A stretch of DNA of 64,000 nt from Chrysogorgia sp. JL179-B06 (GCA_035772405.1 JAYKKM010000439.1:11077501-11141500), one strand, 5' to 3'. Positions 30,894-44,331 are shown, counted from the first letter of the stretch. Numbers and translations: made by a program. Notes: a model not told the origin generated them from the letters alone.

Positions 30894-33800
30894 GCGCCGT
30901 CATGGCTGCCTGCCCCCGTCGATTGCTCTGTATATTTTTCCAAATTTCTCTCCTATGGAGAGTTTTATCGACTCCAATTACACTCCAACGTCAATCTAAG
31001 GAGGTCTTATTCCGACATGGATACTTCTCATTGGGTCGATACGCCTATGTGGATAATTCTAGGTGGTTTGTTTTCATCGCGCGAGTATGCTTCAAGTGCA
31101 CCAAGTTGTCGTCTCACTACAACCTCAATCATCCATCGCTAAAGATCTCAAAGCATGGCAATACGACCCTCGCTCTTCCTGGAAGGCTTTTCGTCATGGA
31201 TCTCACGATCTTTATGGATATTCAGGCAAATCCTGGGCCTGGACTCACGTTGGAAAGCGTTAATGACTCTTGGTCTAATACGAACTGTCGTGAATTTAAT
31301 TCTCGCGCCACTACTGTTAAGTATTCACGGAGCCAGCTATTTGATTTAAGATCTAAATATCAAGTCTCTGATCGCCTATACTGTCTTCTGAAGGACAGGG
31401 GCATTTTAAGATCACGAGGAATAAGAAGTGGAATATCTGTACGACAGAAGAACAGTCGTATTCCCATCATTTTAAGAGACAGGGTTCGATATTGTTCTGT
31501 CAAGAAGGGCGCTAATTTGCATAATTTGTGTTATGTCAAGCGTGCCGATCGACAACTTCAGCCACACGCTCTCAACTTGACCAGTGGGAAATTCGAAATA
31601 ACTACTCATGCAACCATTGCAGTTCACTCAATTCCCGTCCTTATTTCATATCGGCAGCGGGACAGTTATAAGCAGCGGAGGAACTTTTCCTGTCTAAAGA
31701 AAATTCAAAGGAATTCTGCTGCAGTTTCTGAGTCAGTATTTAATAGAAGATTCACTTCCTGTCTTTTGAATGCAAGATCTGTCTGCAACAAGACCCTGAT
31801 TATTAAGGATTTTGTTGTTGATTACGAAGTTGATTTGATGGGAATAACGGAAACATGGCTACATCTGGAAGACAATGACGTCATTATTGGCGAACTGTGC
31901 CCGAATGGCTTCCGTCTCGTTCATACCCCTCGACCAGTAGGTCGTGGTGGAGGCGTGGGTCTTCTTTACAAACATGGCATTAGCACCAAATCAAGAGTCG
32001 CTGAGCATTCGTTTCGATCCTTTGAATGCACGGATGTTACTTTCATCAACCGCAAAACTTTTAGAGCTATTGTTGTTTACCGTCCGCCTGACACTGGTGC
32101 AGCAATCAGTCTTTTCTTCGAGGAGTTTTCCAGTCTACTTGAAGAAGTCACTGTGAGCCCCGAGGAACTCGTGATCATGGGGGACTTCAACTTTCATATG
32201 GATGACACAGATAATATCTCTGCGAGGCGATTTGGTAGCCTTCTGGATTTGTTTAATCTCAAACAGCATGTGACGGTCCCCACCCACAAACATGGTCATA
32301 TTTTGGACCTTATCATCACAAGGATTAACTCTGATACTCTTGGAGTGAACAATGTTAATGTTTTGGAGCAATTTATATCAGACCACAAAGCTATTTGTTT
32401 TACCTTGGAACTTGATAAAATCCCAAATGAAAGGAGAAAAGTTGTTAGTCGCAGACTAAAAAACTTTGATTTTGAAACCTTTAACGACATGATTAGTTCG
32501 TCGGGTTTGCTAGATGACAAAACGTCTGATTCTCTTGAGTCACTAGTCGATAAGTATGACATTGTCCTGCGTGAAACCTTGGACAAGTTGGCACCATTGA
32601 AATCCCGGACTATAGTGATTCGTCCTAACGCTCCCTGGTATAATGAAGACATCGCTGCTGCAAAGAGGGAGAGACGTAGGCTTGAGCGGAAGTGGCGTGT
32701 CGGGCGACTTGAGTGTGATAGGCTAAGTCATCTGGAACAATGTAATTCCGTTAACGCAATGCTGTATAGGGCGAAAGAACAGCACTACTCCGCGGTCATC
32801 CAGGAGAACGCTCATGATACCAAGCTACTTTTTCGAACTATTGACAAGTTATTGCAGAAGAGCACAGAGAAGCGCTACCCGTTCGCTAATAATGATCAGG
32901 AACTCGCAAATGCTTTTGCTGATTTCTTTAGTACCAAGATTGAGAATATTCGTGATGAATTGCTGTCTAGGAGAGGAGAACTGGGTGCTCACCCTAATAC
33001 CAATGTTGAGCCTACTGCCTGCTCTTCTCGTTTCGATGCTTTTGATATGGTGACTGATGAAGATGTTCTGAAGTTGGTCAGTGGTTCTACCATCAAGTCA
33101 TGTTCACTTGATCCACTACCTGCAATAATTATGCAGAAATGCTACTCCACTCTTGTTCCAGTTTTCAGGAGGGTGATTAATCTATCGTTGTCAACTGGAT
33201 CTATGCCAAATGATCTAAAAGTCGCATTACTGTTGCCTTTACTGAAGAAAATAAATGCTGATTTTGAGATATTTGCTAGTTTCAGACCTGTATCGAACTT
33301 GAAATTTCTATCGAAACTGGTAGAGAAGTCTGTGTTTGCACAGTTGAATAACTATCTTACAACGAACGACCTTCACGAGCTTGGACAATCAGCCTACAAG
33401 ACTTTCCATAGCACAGAAACTGCCCTGCTCTCTGTCACAAATGACATCATGTTATCACTGGACAGAGGTAAGAATGTTTTTCTATTGTTGTTGGACTTGT
33501 CGGCAGCATTCGACACGGTGAACCATTCTATGCTACTCACGAGATTGGAGAAGTCGTTTGGTGTTACCGGGACAGCCCTTCGATGGTTTCAATCATACCT
33601 TTCTGACAGAACGCAGTCCGTTAATATCAAAACTGCGAAATCTACAGTACGAGATCTGACTGTGGGTGTTCCTCAGGGGTCCGTTTTGGGCCCCGTGTTA
33701 TACCTACTGTACACTTCGCCACTTGCCCAGGTTATAAGAAGTTATGATCTTGATTATCATCTATATGCTGACGATACTCAGCTTTATTTCTCTTTTAATA

Positions 33801-34738
33801 CGGCGGATGTTGATGAGGCGAAGACGAGAGTAGAGAACTGTGTAACTGCTATATGCCGTTGGATGGACATAAACGAACTGAAACTAAATCATGACAAGAC
33901 GGAAGTTATGCTCATTCACTCAAAGTATCGAAACGGTCCGTCTTTTGACAACTTTAACATTGGCGACGAGACGTTGCCTACTACCGCTTCAGCCAAAAGT
34001 TTGGGAGTGATCTTTGACGAGCACATGTCATTTGATGCTCATGTCTCGGGGGTTTGTAAATCATCATTCTACCATCTGAGGAATCTGTCAAAGATTAGGA
34101 AATACCTTACGAAGGAGTCATCCGAAGTTGCAGTACATGCATTTGTAACGTCGAAACTGGATTATTGTAATTCTCTACTTTACGGTTCTCCAAAATATCA
34201 GTTAAAGAAGCTACAACGCGTCCAGAACACTGCAGCACGAATTGTATGCCACGTTAGCAAGTTTCAGCACATCACTCCTGTTTTGATAGGTCTTCACTGG
34301 CTTCCAGTGAACTATCGCATCATTTTTAAAGTTTTACTGTTAGTTTATAAGTCGCTCAATGGTACATCTCCTAGCTACTTGGTCGATAAACTTCGTTATC
34401 GCACCCAAACACGATCGTTGCGATCTGTCACCAATGCCCTCTTGGACCAGCCCAAGTCCTCTACAAAGACATATGGTGATAGAGCTTTCAGTGTATGCGC
34501 CCCAAGGTTGTGGAATGATCTTCCACTTACTTTGCGGAGATCAGATTCAATTGACAATTTTAAAAAGGGACTAAAAACTTATCTTTTTAAACAATTTCTG
34601 GACAATGGTTCGTTATTTTTGTAAATATAGTTTTATGTTATAGCTTTTAATATTTATATATTTTAATGATCGTAACTGTAAAGCGCCATGAGCGTAGGAA
34701 TGGCGCTATATAAATAAAATATTATTATTATTATTATT
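30894..34738 (+). mobile_element. LINE 1 copy B
   Basis: It has the same 5' junction and near-identical sequence as copy A. Differences seen are in the 3' UTR (TAGCTTTTAAT against TAGTTTTTAAT) and in the number of TTA repeats. Confidence 0.9.
30902..34624 (+). CDS. LINE 1 endonuclease/reverse transcriptase polyprotein, copy B
   Basis: The encoded 1,240 residues are identical to copy A, with the same 2A-like DIQANPGP motif, endonuclease and YADD-containing reverse transcriptase. Complete identity over 3.7 kb, with the same insertion point inside a duplicated host unit, argues that copies A and B arose by duplication of one insertion rather than by two insertions. Confidence 0.93.
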   Translation: MAACPRRLLCIFFQISLLWRVLSTPITLQRQSKEVLFRHGYFSLGRYAYVDNSRWFVFIARVCFKCTKLSSHYNLNHPSLKISKHGNTTLALPGRLFVMDLTIFMDIQANPGPGLTLESVNDSWSNTNCREFNSRATTVKYSRSQLFDLRSKYQVSDRLYCLLKDRGILRSRGIRSGISVRQKNSRIPIILRDRVRYCSVKKGANLHNLCYVKRADRQLQPHALNLTSGKFEITTHATIAVHSIPVLISYRQRDSYKQRRNFSCLKKIQRNSAAVSESVFNRRFTSCLLNARSVCNKTLIIKDFVVDYEVDLMGITETWLHLEDNDVIIGELCPNGFRLVHTPRPVGRGGGVGLLYKHGISTKSRVAEHSFRSFECTDVTFINRKTFRAIVVYRPPDTGAAISLFFEEFSSLLEEVTVSPEELVIMGDFNFHMDDTDNISARRFGSLLDLFNLKQHVTVPTHKHGHILDLIITRINSDTLGVNNVNVLEQFISDHKAICFTLELDKIPNERRKVVSRRLKNFDFETFNDMISSSGLLDDKTSDSLESLVDKYDIVLRETLDKLAPLKSRTIVIRPNAPWYNEDIAAAKRERRRLERKWRVGRLECDRLSHLEQCNSVNAMLYRAKEQHYSAVIQENAHDTKLLFRTIDKLLQKSTEKRYPFANNDQELANAFADFFSTKIENIRDELLSRRGELGAHPNTNVEPTACSSRFDAFDMVTDEDVLKLVSGSTIKSCSLDPLPAIIMQKCYSTLVPVFRRVINLSLSTGSMPNDLKVALLLPLLKKINADFEIFASFRPVSNLKFLSKLVEKSVFAQLNNYLTTNDLHELGQSAYKTFHSTETALLSVTNDIMLSLDRGKNVFLLLLDLSAAFDTVNHSMLLTRLEKSFGVTGTALRWFQSYLSDRTQSVNIKTAKSTVRDLTVGVPQGSVLGPVLYLLYTSPLAQVIRSYDLDYHLYADDTQLYFSFNTADVDEAKTRVENCVTAICRWMDINELKLNHDKTEVMLIHSKYRNGPSFDNFNIGDETLPTTASAKSLGVIFDEHMSFDAHVSGVCKSSFYHLRNLSKIRKYLTKESSEVAVHAFVTSKLDYCNSLLYGSPKYQLKKLQRVQNTAARIVCHVSKFQHITPVLIGLHWLPVNYRIIFKVLLLVYKSLNGTSPSYLVDKLRYRTQTRSLRSVTNALLDQPKSSTKTYGDRAFSVCAPRLWNDLPLTLRRSDSIDNFKKGLKTYLFKQFLDNGSLFL

Positions 34739-34784
34739 ATTCCCGTCAGGGACTCAGAATTTGTTTCTGAGGTATATAGGCTTG

Positions 34785-34991
<207 letters not shown>

Positions 34992-35096
34992 TGTCTAAGT
35001 TTACTTTTCTTCAGTTGTTTTTCGCTACTTGCCGTTGTCGCTAATATGTCTTCATTTTTGGCAAGAATCTCGCGCTATGCTTGAATTTGGTAGCAA

Positions 35097-35219
35097 GGTA
35101 GCCATGCCGACGTACAGTTAGCACGTGGTGTTTGCATCACCAAAGTTAAGCCCGGTCTGACGGGGTTCGTATTCGGATGGGTGACCGCCGGGGACTCATG
35201 TGAGTAGAGTTGGTGTTGG
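35097..35219 (+). rRNA. 5S rRNA-like sequence, unit 4
   Basis: Internal boxes are unchanged from the other units. Confidence 0.55.
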
Positions 35220-35356
35220 TTTCTCCTGTACCTCCGAGGGCTTTTTCATGTTTTCTGCTGCCACAGACAGTTGTTGGAGACATCAATAAAATTATGAATA
35301 TTAAGATACCTCCCACGCTTAGCGCGCATGCAAACAAAAACGAAGGTTACATGGTT

Positions 35357-36448
35357 TCAATATTTTATTCGCCTTCCTTTACTACAAATTATTTGCTTAA
35401 TTCTTTTAGGCATGCTGTCTATGGTCTTGTTAATGTAATCAGTTGAAGTGTCGAAAATAGTCGATCTCACTCGCACGACAAAATTGTCCCATGTTTCTTT
35501 GTTGATGCATTTCTCTTTCGCATCCTCTCGTAGCCTTCTTTTCACGACGTGAAATAGGTTCTCTATGAGGTTTAAATCCGGTGATCGTGGCGGGATTTTC
35601 TTTAGGTCAATACCGAGTTCACGGAGGGCTTTCATAGCCTTGGCTGAAGTTTGTGAAGGGTCATTGTCCATGACGAAAATTTTTTTAGAACGACAGGTTT
35701 TTCCAAGTCGTCGAAACATGGTGGGAAATGTCCTTCTAATGAGATCGGAAAAATAACATCCCGACATCTTTTCATATTTTTCCGCCAAAATAACGCCCTT
35801 TCTTGGCGCTATTGCCACCATTAAGTGCAATCTTTTGCCGCCAGCCAAATCTTTAGATCCTTTAGCTGTCAAGGAAAGACCTTCGCCTTTTTTGCGCCAC
35901 AATCTTGCTCTTGGGGTAATCGCTTCCCTTAGAGGATTACTCTTGTGTATAAAGGAGACACCATCCAAGTAAAAAGCCACATCGGTTGTCCAGTAAGACG
36001 AGCTTAATCTTGACGCTGCTCTTCCATATTTGAGCCTTTGGTGGTGATCTTTTTCACTGAGAAGTCCTTTTTTACGAGTTTAACGGAATTTATAGCCCAG
36101 TTTATTGAGATAGGAGACGAAAGTTCTGTATTTAGCTTTTGTGCAGTCAATACCACTATTTTCAACAACGTTCATGGCCGTAAAGTTAGGATCGATAAAA
36201 CGAAGCTGTGATACGGAACGAGAAAGTTTCCTTTGGTCACGGCACGTCAGTACGCACGGACGTCCACGTCTTTTCGATGCCTTGGTTTGATTGTGCTTTC
36301 TTACCGTTTCCTCTTTTAAAATTCGCGAAACACTCGACTTCGATATTTGAACCTTAGCAGCAATTTGCCGACATGAGTAACCTTTCTCTTTTTGCAAAAA
36401 CATAGCTAAAGCTCGTTTCCTTGCGCAGATACGCTGAATGAACACCAT
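35357..36448 (-). pseudogene. Tc1 transposase pseudogene, unit 4
   Basis: It carries the shared TAA and additionally Pro-to-Leu in the catalytic block (DLNLIEN). Confidence 0.9.
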
Positions 36449-36633
36449 TCTTATAGAATATCTCAACAACTAGGATCCGTTCATTAAGTCATTCATGACG
36501 TCACGTAATTTTACGCATGCGCAATATGGTAAGCTTTGCATATTTAACTGCAACAAATCCCGCTTCTAATTAAATACCTCTAATGAAATTGCAGAACAGA
36601 ACGCTAAATGGCGCCTATAGCGCTGAACGTTCC

Positions 36634-36897
36634 TCGGACAATCGTTGCAGAAATTGTTGGGACACATGTGCTGTACAACGGTATTTACCCCCTCCACCCC
36701 CCTTACAATGTTGATTTTATCACAAATAAACTCTGTCGTGGGGCCTGAACAAGGTTGAATCTACTGCAGAATGAAACAACATTGAACAGGGGGGAAGGGG
36801 CATCATGGAATTTGTTTAAATTGTTATTTCAGGAGATTTAGTTGTCTAATCGAGATTTCAAAAAGTGTCCCAACTAATTTCTGCAACGATTGTCCGA
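36634..36897. mobile_element. MITE, unit 4
   Basis: One G is missing from the internal G-run, giving 264 bp. Confidence 0.8.
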
Positions 36898-37121
36898 AAA
36901 ATGAGCGACAACGTCGTCTGTTTCATGCGGTGAGGGTTGCCTTAAATTGTTACGGATCAGCCTCTTCATATTTAGGATGCTCATTTTGACATAACAACGT
37001 GCAAGAATGCCATGCTCGTACGTTTACATACTGTACATTTGCAAATAAAATGATTGTCTCTCTTGGGACTAAGTATGTTGCGTATAAATATCGCATGTTT
37101 GCTGTTAATTTTTCTTCTACT

Positions 37122-37364
37122 ACGGATTTAATCGCGGCGTATGAAAGTGACAGTTCTTCGTCCCAATGTGAAACAGAAGAAATAGGTCGTCGAGAAGTTA
37201 GACAAGTTTACCTGGTGACATATAGTCAGGCAGACACGAAAATATTTACCAATAGAGAGTCGTTTGCCGCTGCAGTAATCGCTTCATTTCGGGCTCCATC
37301 GGCCTCCGTGTTGCACTGGTGTTGCTCGCAGGAGTCTCATAAATCATCAGGAGTTATAGGTTAG
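37122..37364 (+). pseudogene. Short Rep-like ORF fragment, unit 4 (start lost)
   Basis: The ATG used in the other units is ACG here, so the fragment lacks its natural start. Confidence 0.5.
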
Positions 37365-37810
37365 ATATTGCCTAAGATATTGATGAAAGAGCGAACAACC
37401 TTTTCAGATATGTATTTGTATCTCATTTTGCCAACGTCTAACAAACCATGAATATATGCAGCTAATCGGTGACAGTCAACCACAGTCAACCACAGTCAAC
37501 CACAGTCGACCACAGTCAACCGTGTTAACTTATATAAAACAACTGAATAAGTTAATTAATTTAAATGAATTGGTTTACTGTGGTTGACTGTGGTTGACTA
37601 TGGTTGACTGTGGTTGACTGTGGTGTATTGTGTCCTTTACATATCATAAAATGTGAATAGTGAACATAGTGTAGTTCATTAAGACCTAGAAATGTGTTAA
37701 TCTATTTTTGTTTGATATATGAATATATTAGAACTGACGGCTTGTGAAATTATATGTAATATATATGTGGAGATATGCATCAAGCCTATATACCTCAGAA
37801 AAATTATCTG

Positions 37811-38031
37811 AGTCCCTGACGGGAATCGAACCCGTAACCTTCTGATTGCCGGTGAGACGCTCTAACCATTGAGCCACACGAACTCATATGGAGAGCGAAG
37901 GTTAATTAATGGTCCGATGTAATATGTGACCATTAGTTAAACTTCGCTCTCCATCTGAGTTCGTGTGGCTCAATGGTTAGAGCATCTCACCGGAAATCAG
38001 AAGGTTACGGGTTCGATTCCCGTCAGGGACT
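37811..38031. repeat. Inverted tRNA-like pair, unit 5
   Basis: Minus copy 37811-37883, plus copy 37959-38031, both complete. Confidence 0.75.
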
Positions 38032-38061
38032 CAGAATTTGTTTCTGAGGTATATAGGCTTG

Positions 38062-38172
<111 letters not shown>

Positions 38173-38280
38173 TTTTGTCTAAGTTTACTTTTCTTCAGTT
38201 GTTTTTCGCTACTTGCCGTTGTCGCTAATATGTCTTCATTTTTGGCAAGAATCTCGCGCTATGCTTGAATTTGGTAGCAA

Positions 38281-38403
38281 GGTAGCCATGCCGACGTACA
38301 GTTAGCACGTGGTGTTTGCATCACCAAAGTTAAGCCCGGTCTGACGGGGTTCGTATTCGGATGGGTGACCGCCGGGGACTCATGTGAGTAGAGTTGGTGT
38401 TGG
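38281..38403 (+). rRNA. 5S rRNA-like sequence, unit 5
   Basis: Same as the other copies through box C. Confidence 0.55.
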
Positions 38404-38540
38404 TTTCTCCTGTACCTCCGAGGGCTTTTTCATGTTTTCTGCTGCCACAGACAGTTGTTGGAGACATCAATAAAATTATGAATATTAAGATACCTCCCAC
38501 GCTTAGCGCGCATACAAACAAAAACGAAGGTTACATGGTT

Positions 38541-39632
38541 TCAATATTTTATTCGCCTTCCTTTACTACAAATTATTTGCTTAATTCTTTTAGGCATGCT
38601 GTCTATGGTCTTGTTAATGTAATCAGTTGAAGTGTCGAAAATAGTCGATCTCACTCGCACGACAAAATTGTCCCATGTTTCTTTGTTGATGCATTTCTCT
38701 TTCGCATCCTCTCGTAGCCTTCTTTTCACGACGTGAAATAGGTTCTCTATGGGGTTTAAATCCGGTGATCGTGGCGGGATTTTCTTTAGGTCAATACCGA
38801 GTTCACGGAGGGCTTTCATAGCCTTGGCTGAAGTTTGTGAAGGGTCATTGTCCATGACGAAAATTTTTTTAGAACGACAGGTTTTTCCAAGTCGTCGAAA
38901 CATGGTGGGAAATGTCCTTCTAATGAGATCGGAAAAATAACATCCCGACATCTTTTCATATTTTTCCGCCAAAATAACGCCCTTTCTTGGCGCTATTGCC
39001 ACCATTAAGTGCAATCTTTTGCCGCCAGCCAAATCTTTAGATCCTTTAGCTGTCAAGGAAAGACCTTCGCCTTTTTTGCGCCACAATCTTGCTCTTGGGG
39101 TAATCGCTTCCCTTAGAGGATTACTCTTGTGTATAAAGGAGACACCATCCAAGTAAAAAGCCACATCGGTTGTCCAGTAAGACGAGCTTAATCTTGACGC
39201 TGCTCTTCCATATTTGAGCCTTTGGTGGTGATCTTTTTCACTGAGAAGTCCTTTTTTACGAGTTTAACGGAATTTATAGCCCAGTTTATTGAGATAGGAG
39301 ACGAAAGTTCTGTATTTAGCTTTTGTGCAGTCAATACCACTATTTTCAACAACGTTCATGGCCGTAAAGTTAGGATCGATAAAACGAAGCTGTGATACGG
39401 AACGAGAAAGTTTCCTTTGGTCACGGCACGTCAGTACGCACGGACGTCCACGTCTTTTCGATGCCTTGGTTTGATTGTGCTTTCTTACCGTTTCCTCTAT
39501 TAAAATTCGCGAAACACTCGACTTCGATATTTGAACCTTAGCAGCAATTTGCCGACATGAGTAACCTTTCTCTTTTTGCAAAAACATAGCTAAAGCTCGT
39601 TTCCTTGCGCAGATACGCTGAATGAACACCAT
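38541..39632 (-). pseudogene. Tc1 transposase pseudogene, unit 5
   Basis: Shared TAA plus a Lys-to-Ile change after the first HTH (RILIEE). Confidence 0.9.
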
Positions 39633-39817
39633 TCTTATAGAATATCTCAACAACTAGGATCCGTTCATTAAGTCATTCATGACGTCACGTAATTTTACGC
39701 ATGCGCAATATGGTAAGCTTTGCATATTTAACTGCAACAAATCCCGCTTCTAATTAAATACCTCTAATGAAATTGCAGAACAGAACGCTAAATGGCGCCT
39801 ATAGCGCTGAACGTTCC

Positions 39818-40082
39818 TCGGACAATCGTTGCAGAAATTGTTGGGACACATGTGCTGTACAACGGTATTTACCCCCTCCACCCCCCTTACAATGTTGATT
39901 TTATCACAAATAAACTCTGTCGTGGGGCCTGAACAAGGTTGAATCTACTGCAGAATGAAACAACATTGAACAGGGGGGAAGGGGGCATCATGGAATTTGT
40001 TTAAATTGTTATTTCAGGAGATTTAGTTGTCTAATCGAGATTTCAAAAAGTGTCCCAACTAATTTCTGCAACGATTGTCCGA
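39818..40082. mobile_element. 265-bp MITE, unit 5
   Basis: Complete terminal inverted repeats. Confidence 0.8.
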
Positions 40083-40306
40083 AAAATGAGCGACAACGTC
40101 GTCTGTTTCATGCGGTGAGGGTTGCCTTAAATTGTTACGGATCAGCCTCTTCATATTTAGGATGCTCATTTTGACATAACAACGTGCAAGAATGCCATGC
40201 TCGTACGTTTACATACTGTACATTTGCAAATAAAATGATTGTCTCTCTTGGGACTAAGTATGTTGCGTATAAATATCGCATGTTTGCTGTTAATTTTTCT
40301 TCTACT

Positions 40307-40549
40307 ATGGATTTAATCGCGGCGTATGAAAGTGACAGTTCTTCGTCCCAATGTGAAACAGAAGAAATAGGTCGTCGAGAAGTTAGACAAGTTTACCTGG
40401 TGACATATAGTCAGGCAGACACGAAAATATTTACCAATAGAGAGTCGTTTGCCGCTGCAGTAATCGCTTCATTTCGGGCTCCATCGGCCTCCGTGTTGCA
40501 CTGGTGTTGCTCGCAGGAGTCTCATAAATCATCAGGAGTTATAGGTTAG
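40307..40549 (+). pseudogene. Short Rep-like ORF fragment, unit 5
   Basis: Protein identical to unit 1. Confidence 0.5.
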
Positions 40550-40995
40550 ATATTGCCTAAGATATTGATGAAAGAGCGAACAACCTTTTCAGATATGTAT
40601 TTGTATCTCATTTTGCCAACGTCTAACAAACCATGAATATATGCAGCTAATCGGTGACAGTCAACCACAGTCAACCACAGTCAACCACAGTCGACCACAG
40701 TCAACCGTGTTAACTTATATAAAACAACTGAATAAGTTAATTAATTTAAATGAATTGGTTTACTGTGGTTGACTGTGGTTGACTATGGTTGACTGTGGTT
40801 GACTGTGGTGTATTGTGTCCTTTACATATCAAAAAATGTGAATAGTGAACATAGTGTAGTTCATTAAGACCTAGAAATGTGTTAATCTATTTTTGTTTGA
40901 TATATGAATATATTAGAACTGACGGCTTGTGAAATTATATGTAATATATATGTGGAGATATGCATCAAGCCTATATACCTCAGAAAAATTATCTG

Positions 40996-41216
40996 AGTCC
41001 CTGACGGGAATCGAACCCGTAACCTTCTGATTGCCGGTGAGACGCTCTAACCATTGAGCCACACGAACTCATATGGAGAGCGAAGGTTAATTAATGGTCC
41101 GATGTAATATGTGACCATTAGTTAAACTTCGCTCTCCATCTGAGTTCGTGTGGCTCAATGGTTAGAGCATCTCACCGGAAATCAGAAGGTTACGGGTTCG
41201 ATTCCCGTCAGGGACT
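40996..41216. repeat. Inverted tRNA-like pair, unit 6
   Basis: Minus copy 40996-41068, plus copy 41144-41216, both complete. Confidence 0.75.
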
Positions 41217-41246
41217 CAGAATTTGTTTCTGAGGTATATAGGCTTG

Positions 41247-41290
<44 letters not shown>

Positions 41291-41395
41291 TGTCTAAGTT
41301 TACTTTTCTTCAGTTGTTTTTCGCTACTTGCCGTTGTCGCTAATATGTCTTCATTTTTGGCAAGAATCTCGCGCTATGCTTGAATTTGGTAGCAA

Positions 41396-41518
41396 GGTAG
41401 CCATGCCGACGTACAGTTAGCACGTGGTGTTTGCATCACCAAAGTTAAGCCCGGTCTGACGGGGTTCGTATTCGGATGGGTGACCGCCGGGGACTCATGT
41501 GAGTAGAGTTGGTGTTGG
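41396..41518 (+). rRNA. 5S rRNA-like sequence, unit 6
   Basis: Boxes unchanged; a C-to-T change (GCTGCTACAG) lies just downstream. Confidence 0.55.
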
Positions 41519-41655
41519 TTTCTCCTGTACCTCCGAGGGCTTTTTCATGTTTTCTGCTGCTACAGACAGTTGTTGGAGACATCAATAAAATTATGAATAT
41601 TAAGATACCTCCCACGCTTAGCGCGCATACAAACAAAAACGAAGGTTACATGGTT

Positions 41656-42747
41656 TCAATATTTTATTCGCCTTCCTTTACTACAAATTATTTGCTTAAT
41701 TCTTTTAGGCATGCTGTCTATGGTCTTGTTAATGTAATCAGTTGAAGTGTCGAAAATAGTCGATCTCACTCGCACGACAAAATTGTCCCATGTTTCTTTG
41801 TTGATGCATTTCTCTTTCGCATCCTCTCGTAGCCTTCTTTTCACGACGTGAAATAGGTTCTCTATGGGGTTTAAATCCGGTGATCGTGGCGGGATTTTCT
41901 TTAGGTCAATACCGAGTTCACGGAGGGCTTTCATAGCCTTGGCTGAAGTTTGTGAAGGGTCATTGTCCATGACGAAAATTTTTTTAGAACGACAGGTTTT
42001 TCCAAGTCGTCGAAACATGGTGGGAAATGTCCTTCTAATGAGATCGGAAAAATAACATCCCGACATCTTTTCATATTTTTCCGCCAAAATAACGCCCTTT
42101 CTTGGCGCTATTGCCACCATTAAGTGCAATCTTTTGCCGCCAGCCAAATCTTTAGATCCTTTAGCTGTCAAGGAAAGACCTTCGCCTTTTTTGCGCCACA
42201 ATCTTGCTCTTGGGGTAATCGCTTCCCTTAGAGGATTACTCTTGTGTATAAAGGAGACACCATCCAAGTAAAAAGCCACATCGGTTGTCCAGTAAGACGA
42301 GCTTAATCTTGACGCTGCTCTTCCATATTTGAGCCTTTGGTGGTGATCTTTTTCACTGAGAAGTCCTTTTTTACGAGTTTAACGGAATTTATAGCCCAGT
42401 TTATTGAGATAGGAGACGAAAGTTCTGTATTTAGCTTTTGTGCAGTCAATACCACTATTTTCAACAACGTTCATGGCCGTAAAGTTAGGATCGATAAAAC
42501 GAAGCTGTGATACGGAACGAGAAAGTTTCCTTTGGTCACGGCACGTCAGTACGCACGGACGTCCACGTCTTTTCGATGCCTTGGTTTGATTGTGCTTTCT
42601 TACCGTTTCCTCTTTTAAAATTCGCGAAACACTCGACTTCGATATTTGAACCTTAGCAGCAATTTGCCGACATGAGTAACCTTTCTCTTTTTGCAAAAAC
42701 ATAGCTAAAGCTCGTTTCCTTGCGCAGATACGCTGAATGAACACCAT
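41656..42747 (-). pseudogene. Tc1 transposase pseudogene, unit 6
   Basis: Shared TAA only; otherwise as unit 2. Confidence 0.9.
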
Positions 42748-42932
42748 TCTTATAGAATATCTCAACAACTAGGATCCGTTCATTAAGTCATTCATGACGT
42801 CACGTAATTTTACGCATGCGCAATATGGTAAGCTTTGCATATTTAACTGCAACAAATCCCGCTTCTAATTAAATACCTCTAATGAAATTGCAGAACAGAA
42901 CGCTAAATGGCGCCTATAGCGCTGAACGTTCC

Positions 42933-43197
42933 TCGGACAATCGTTGCAGAAATTGTTGGGACACATGTGCTGTACAACGGTATTTACCCCCTCCACCCCC
43001 CTTACAATGTTGATTTTATCACAAATAAACTCTGTCGTGGGGCCTGAACAAGGTTGAATCTACTGCAGAATGAAACAACATTGAACAGGGGGGAAGGGGG
43101 CATCATGGAATTTGTTTAAATTGTTATTTCAGGAGATTTAGTTGTCTAATCGAGATTTCAAAAAGTGTCCCAACTAATTTCTGCAACGATTGTCCGA
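42933..43197. mobile_element. 265-bp MITE, unit 6
   Basis: Complete terminal inverted repeats. Confidence 0.8.
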
Positions 43198-43421
43198 AAA
43201 ATGAGCGACAACGTCGTCTGTTTCATGCGGTGAGGGTTGCCTTAAATTGTTACGGATCAGCCTCTTCATATTTAGGATGCTCATTTTGACATAACAACGT
43301 GCAAGAATGCCATGCTCGTACGTTTACATACTGTACATTTGCAAATAAAATGATTGTCTCTCTTGGGACTAAGTATGTTGCGTATAAATATCGCATGTTT
43401 GCTGTTAATTTTTCTTCTACT

Positions 43422-43664
43422 ATGGATTTAATCGCGGCGTATGAAAGTGACAGTTCTTCGTCCCAATGTGAAACAGAAGAAATAGGTCGTCGAGAAGTTA
43501 GACAAGTTTACCTGGTGACATATAGTCAGGCAGACACGAAAATATTTACCAATAGAGAGTCGTTTGCCGCTGCAGTAATCGCTTCATTTCGGGCTCCATC
43601 GGCCTCCGTGTTGCACTGGTGTTGCTCGCAGGAGTCTCATAAATCATCAGGAGTTATAGGTTAG
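43422..43664 (+). pseudogene. Short Rep-like ORF fragment, unit 6
   Basis: Protein identical to unit 1. Confidence 0.5.
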
Positions 43665-44110
43665 ATATTGCCTAAGATATTGATGAAAGAGCGAACAACC
43701 TTTTCAGATATGTATTTGTATCTCATTTTGCCAACGTCTAACAAACCATGAATATATGCAGCTAATCGGTGACAGTCAACCACAGTCAACCACAGTCAAC
43801 CACAGTCGACCACAGTCAACCGTGTTAACTTATATAAAACAACTGAATAAGTTAATTAATTTAAATGAATTGGTTTACTGTGGTTGACTGTGGTTGACTA
43901 TGGTTGACTGTGGTTGACTGTGGTGTATTGTGTCCTTTACATATCATAAAATGTGAATAGTGAACATAGTGTAGTTCATTAAGACCTAGAAATGTGTTAA
44001 TCTATTTTTGTTTGATATATGAATATATTAGAACTGACGGCTTGTGAAATTATATGTAATATATATGTGGAGATATGCATCAAGCCTATATACCTCAGAA
44101 AAATTATCTG

Positions 44111-44331
44111 AGTCCCTGACGGGAATCGAACCCGTAACCTTCTGATTGCCGGTGAGACGCTCTAACCATTGAGCCACACGAACTCATATGGAGAGCGAAG
44201 GTTAATTAATGGTCCGATGTAATATGTGACCATTAGTTAAACTTCGCTCTCCATCTGAGTTCGTGTGGCTCAATGGTTAGAGCATCTCACCGGAAATCAG
44301 AAGGTTACGGGTTCGATTCCCGTCAGGGACT
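44111..44331. repeat. Inverted tRNA-like pair, unit 7
   Basis: Minus copy 44111-44183, plus copy 44259-44331, both complete. Confidence 0.75.

Larger units (their letters stand above)
40659..43773. repeat. Array unit 6
   Basis: This is the shortest complete unit (3,115 bp), with only about 36 bp of AT tract (41251-41286). It has the CAAAAAATG variant, like units 1-4 and 10. Confidence 0.9.
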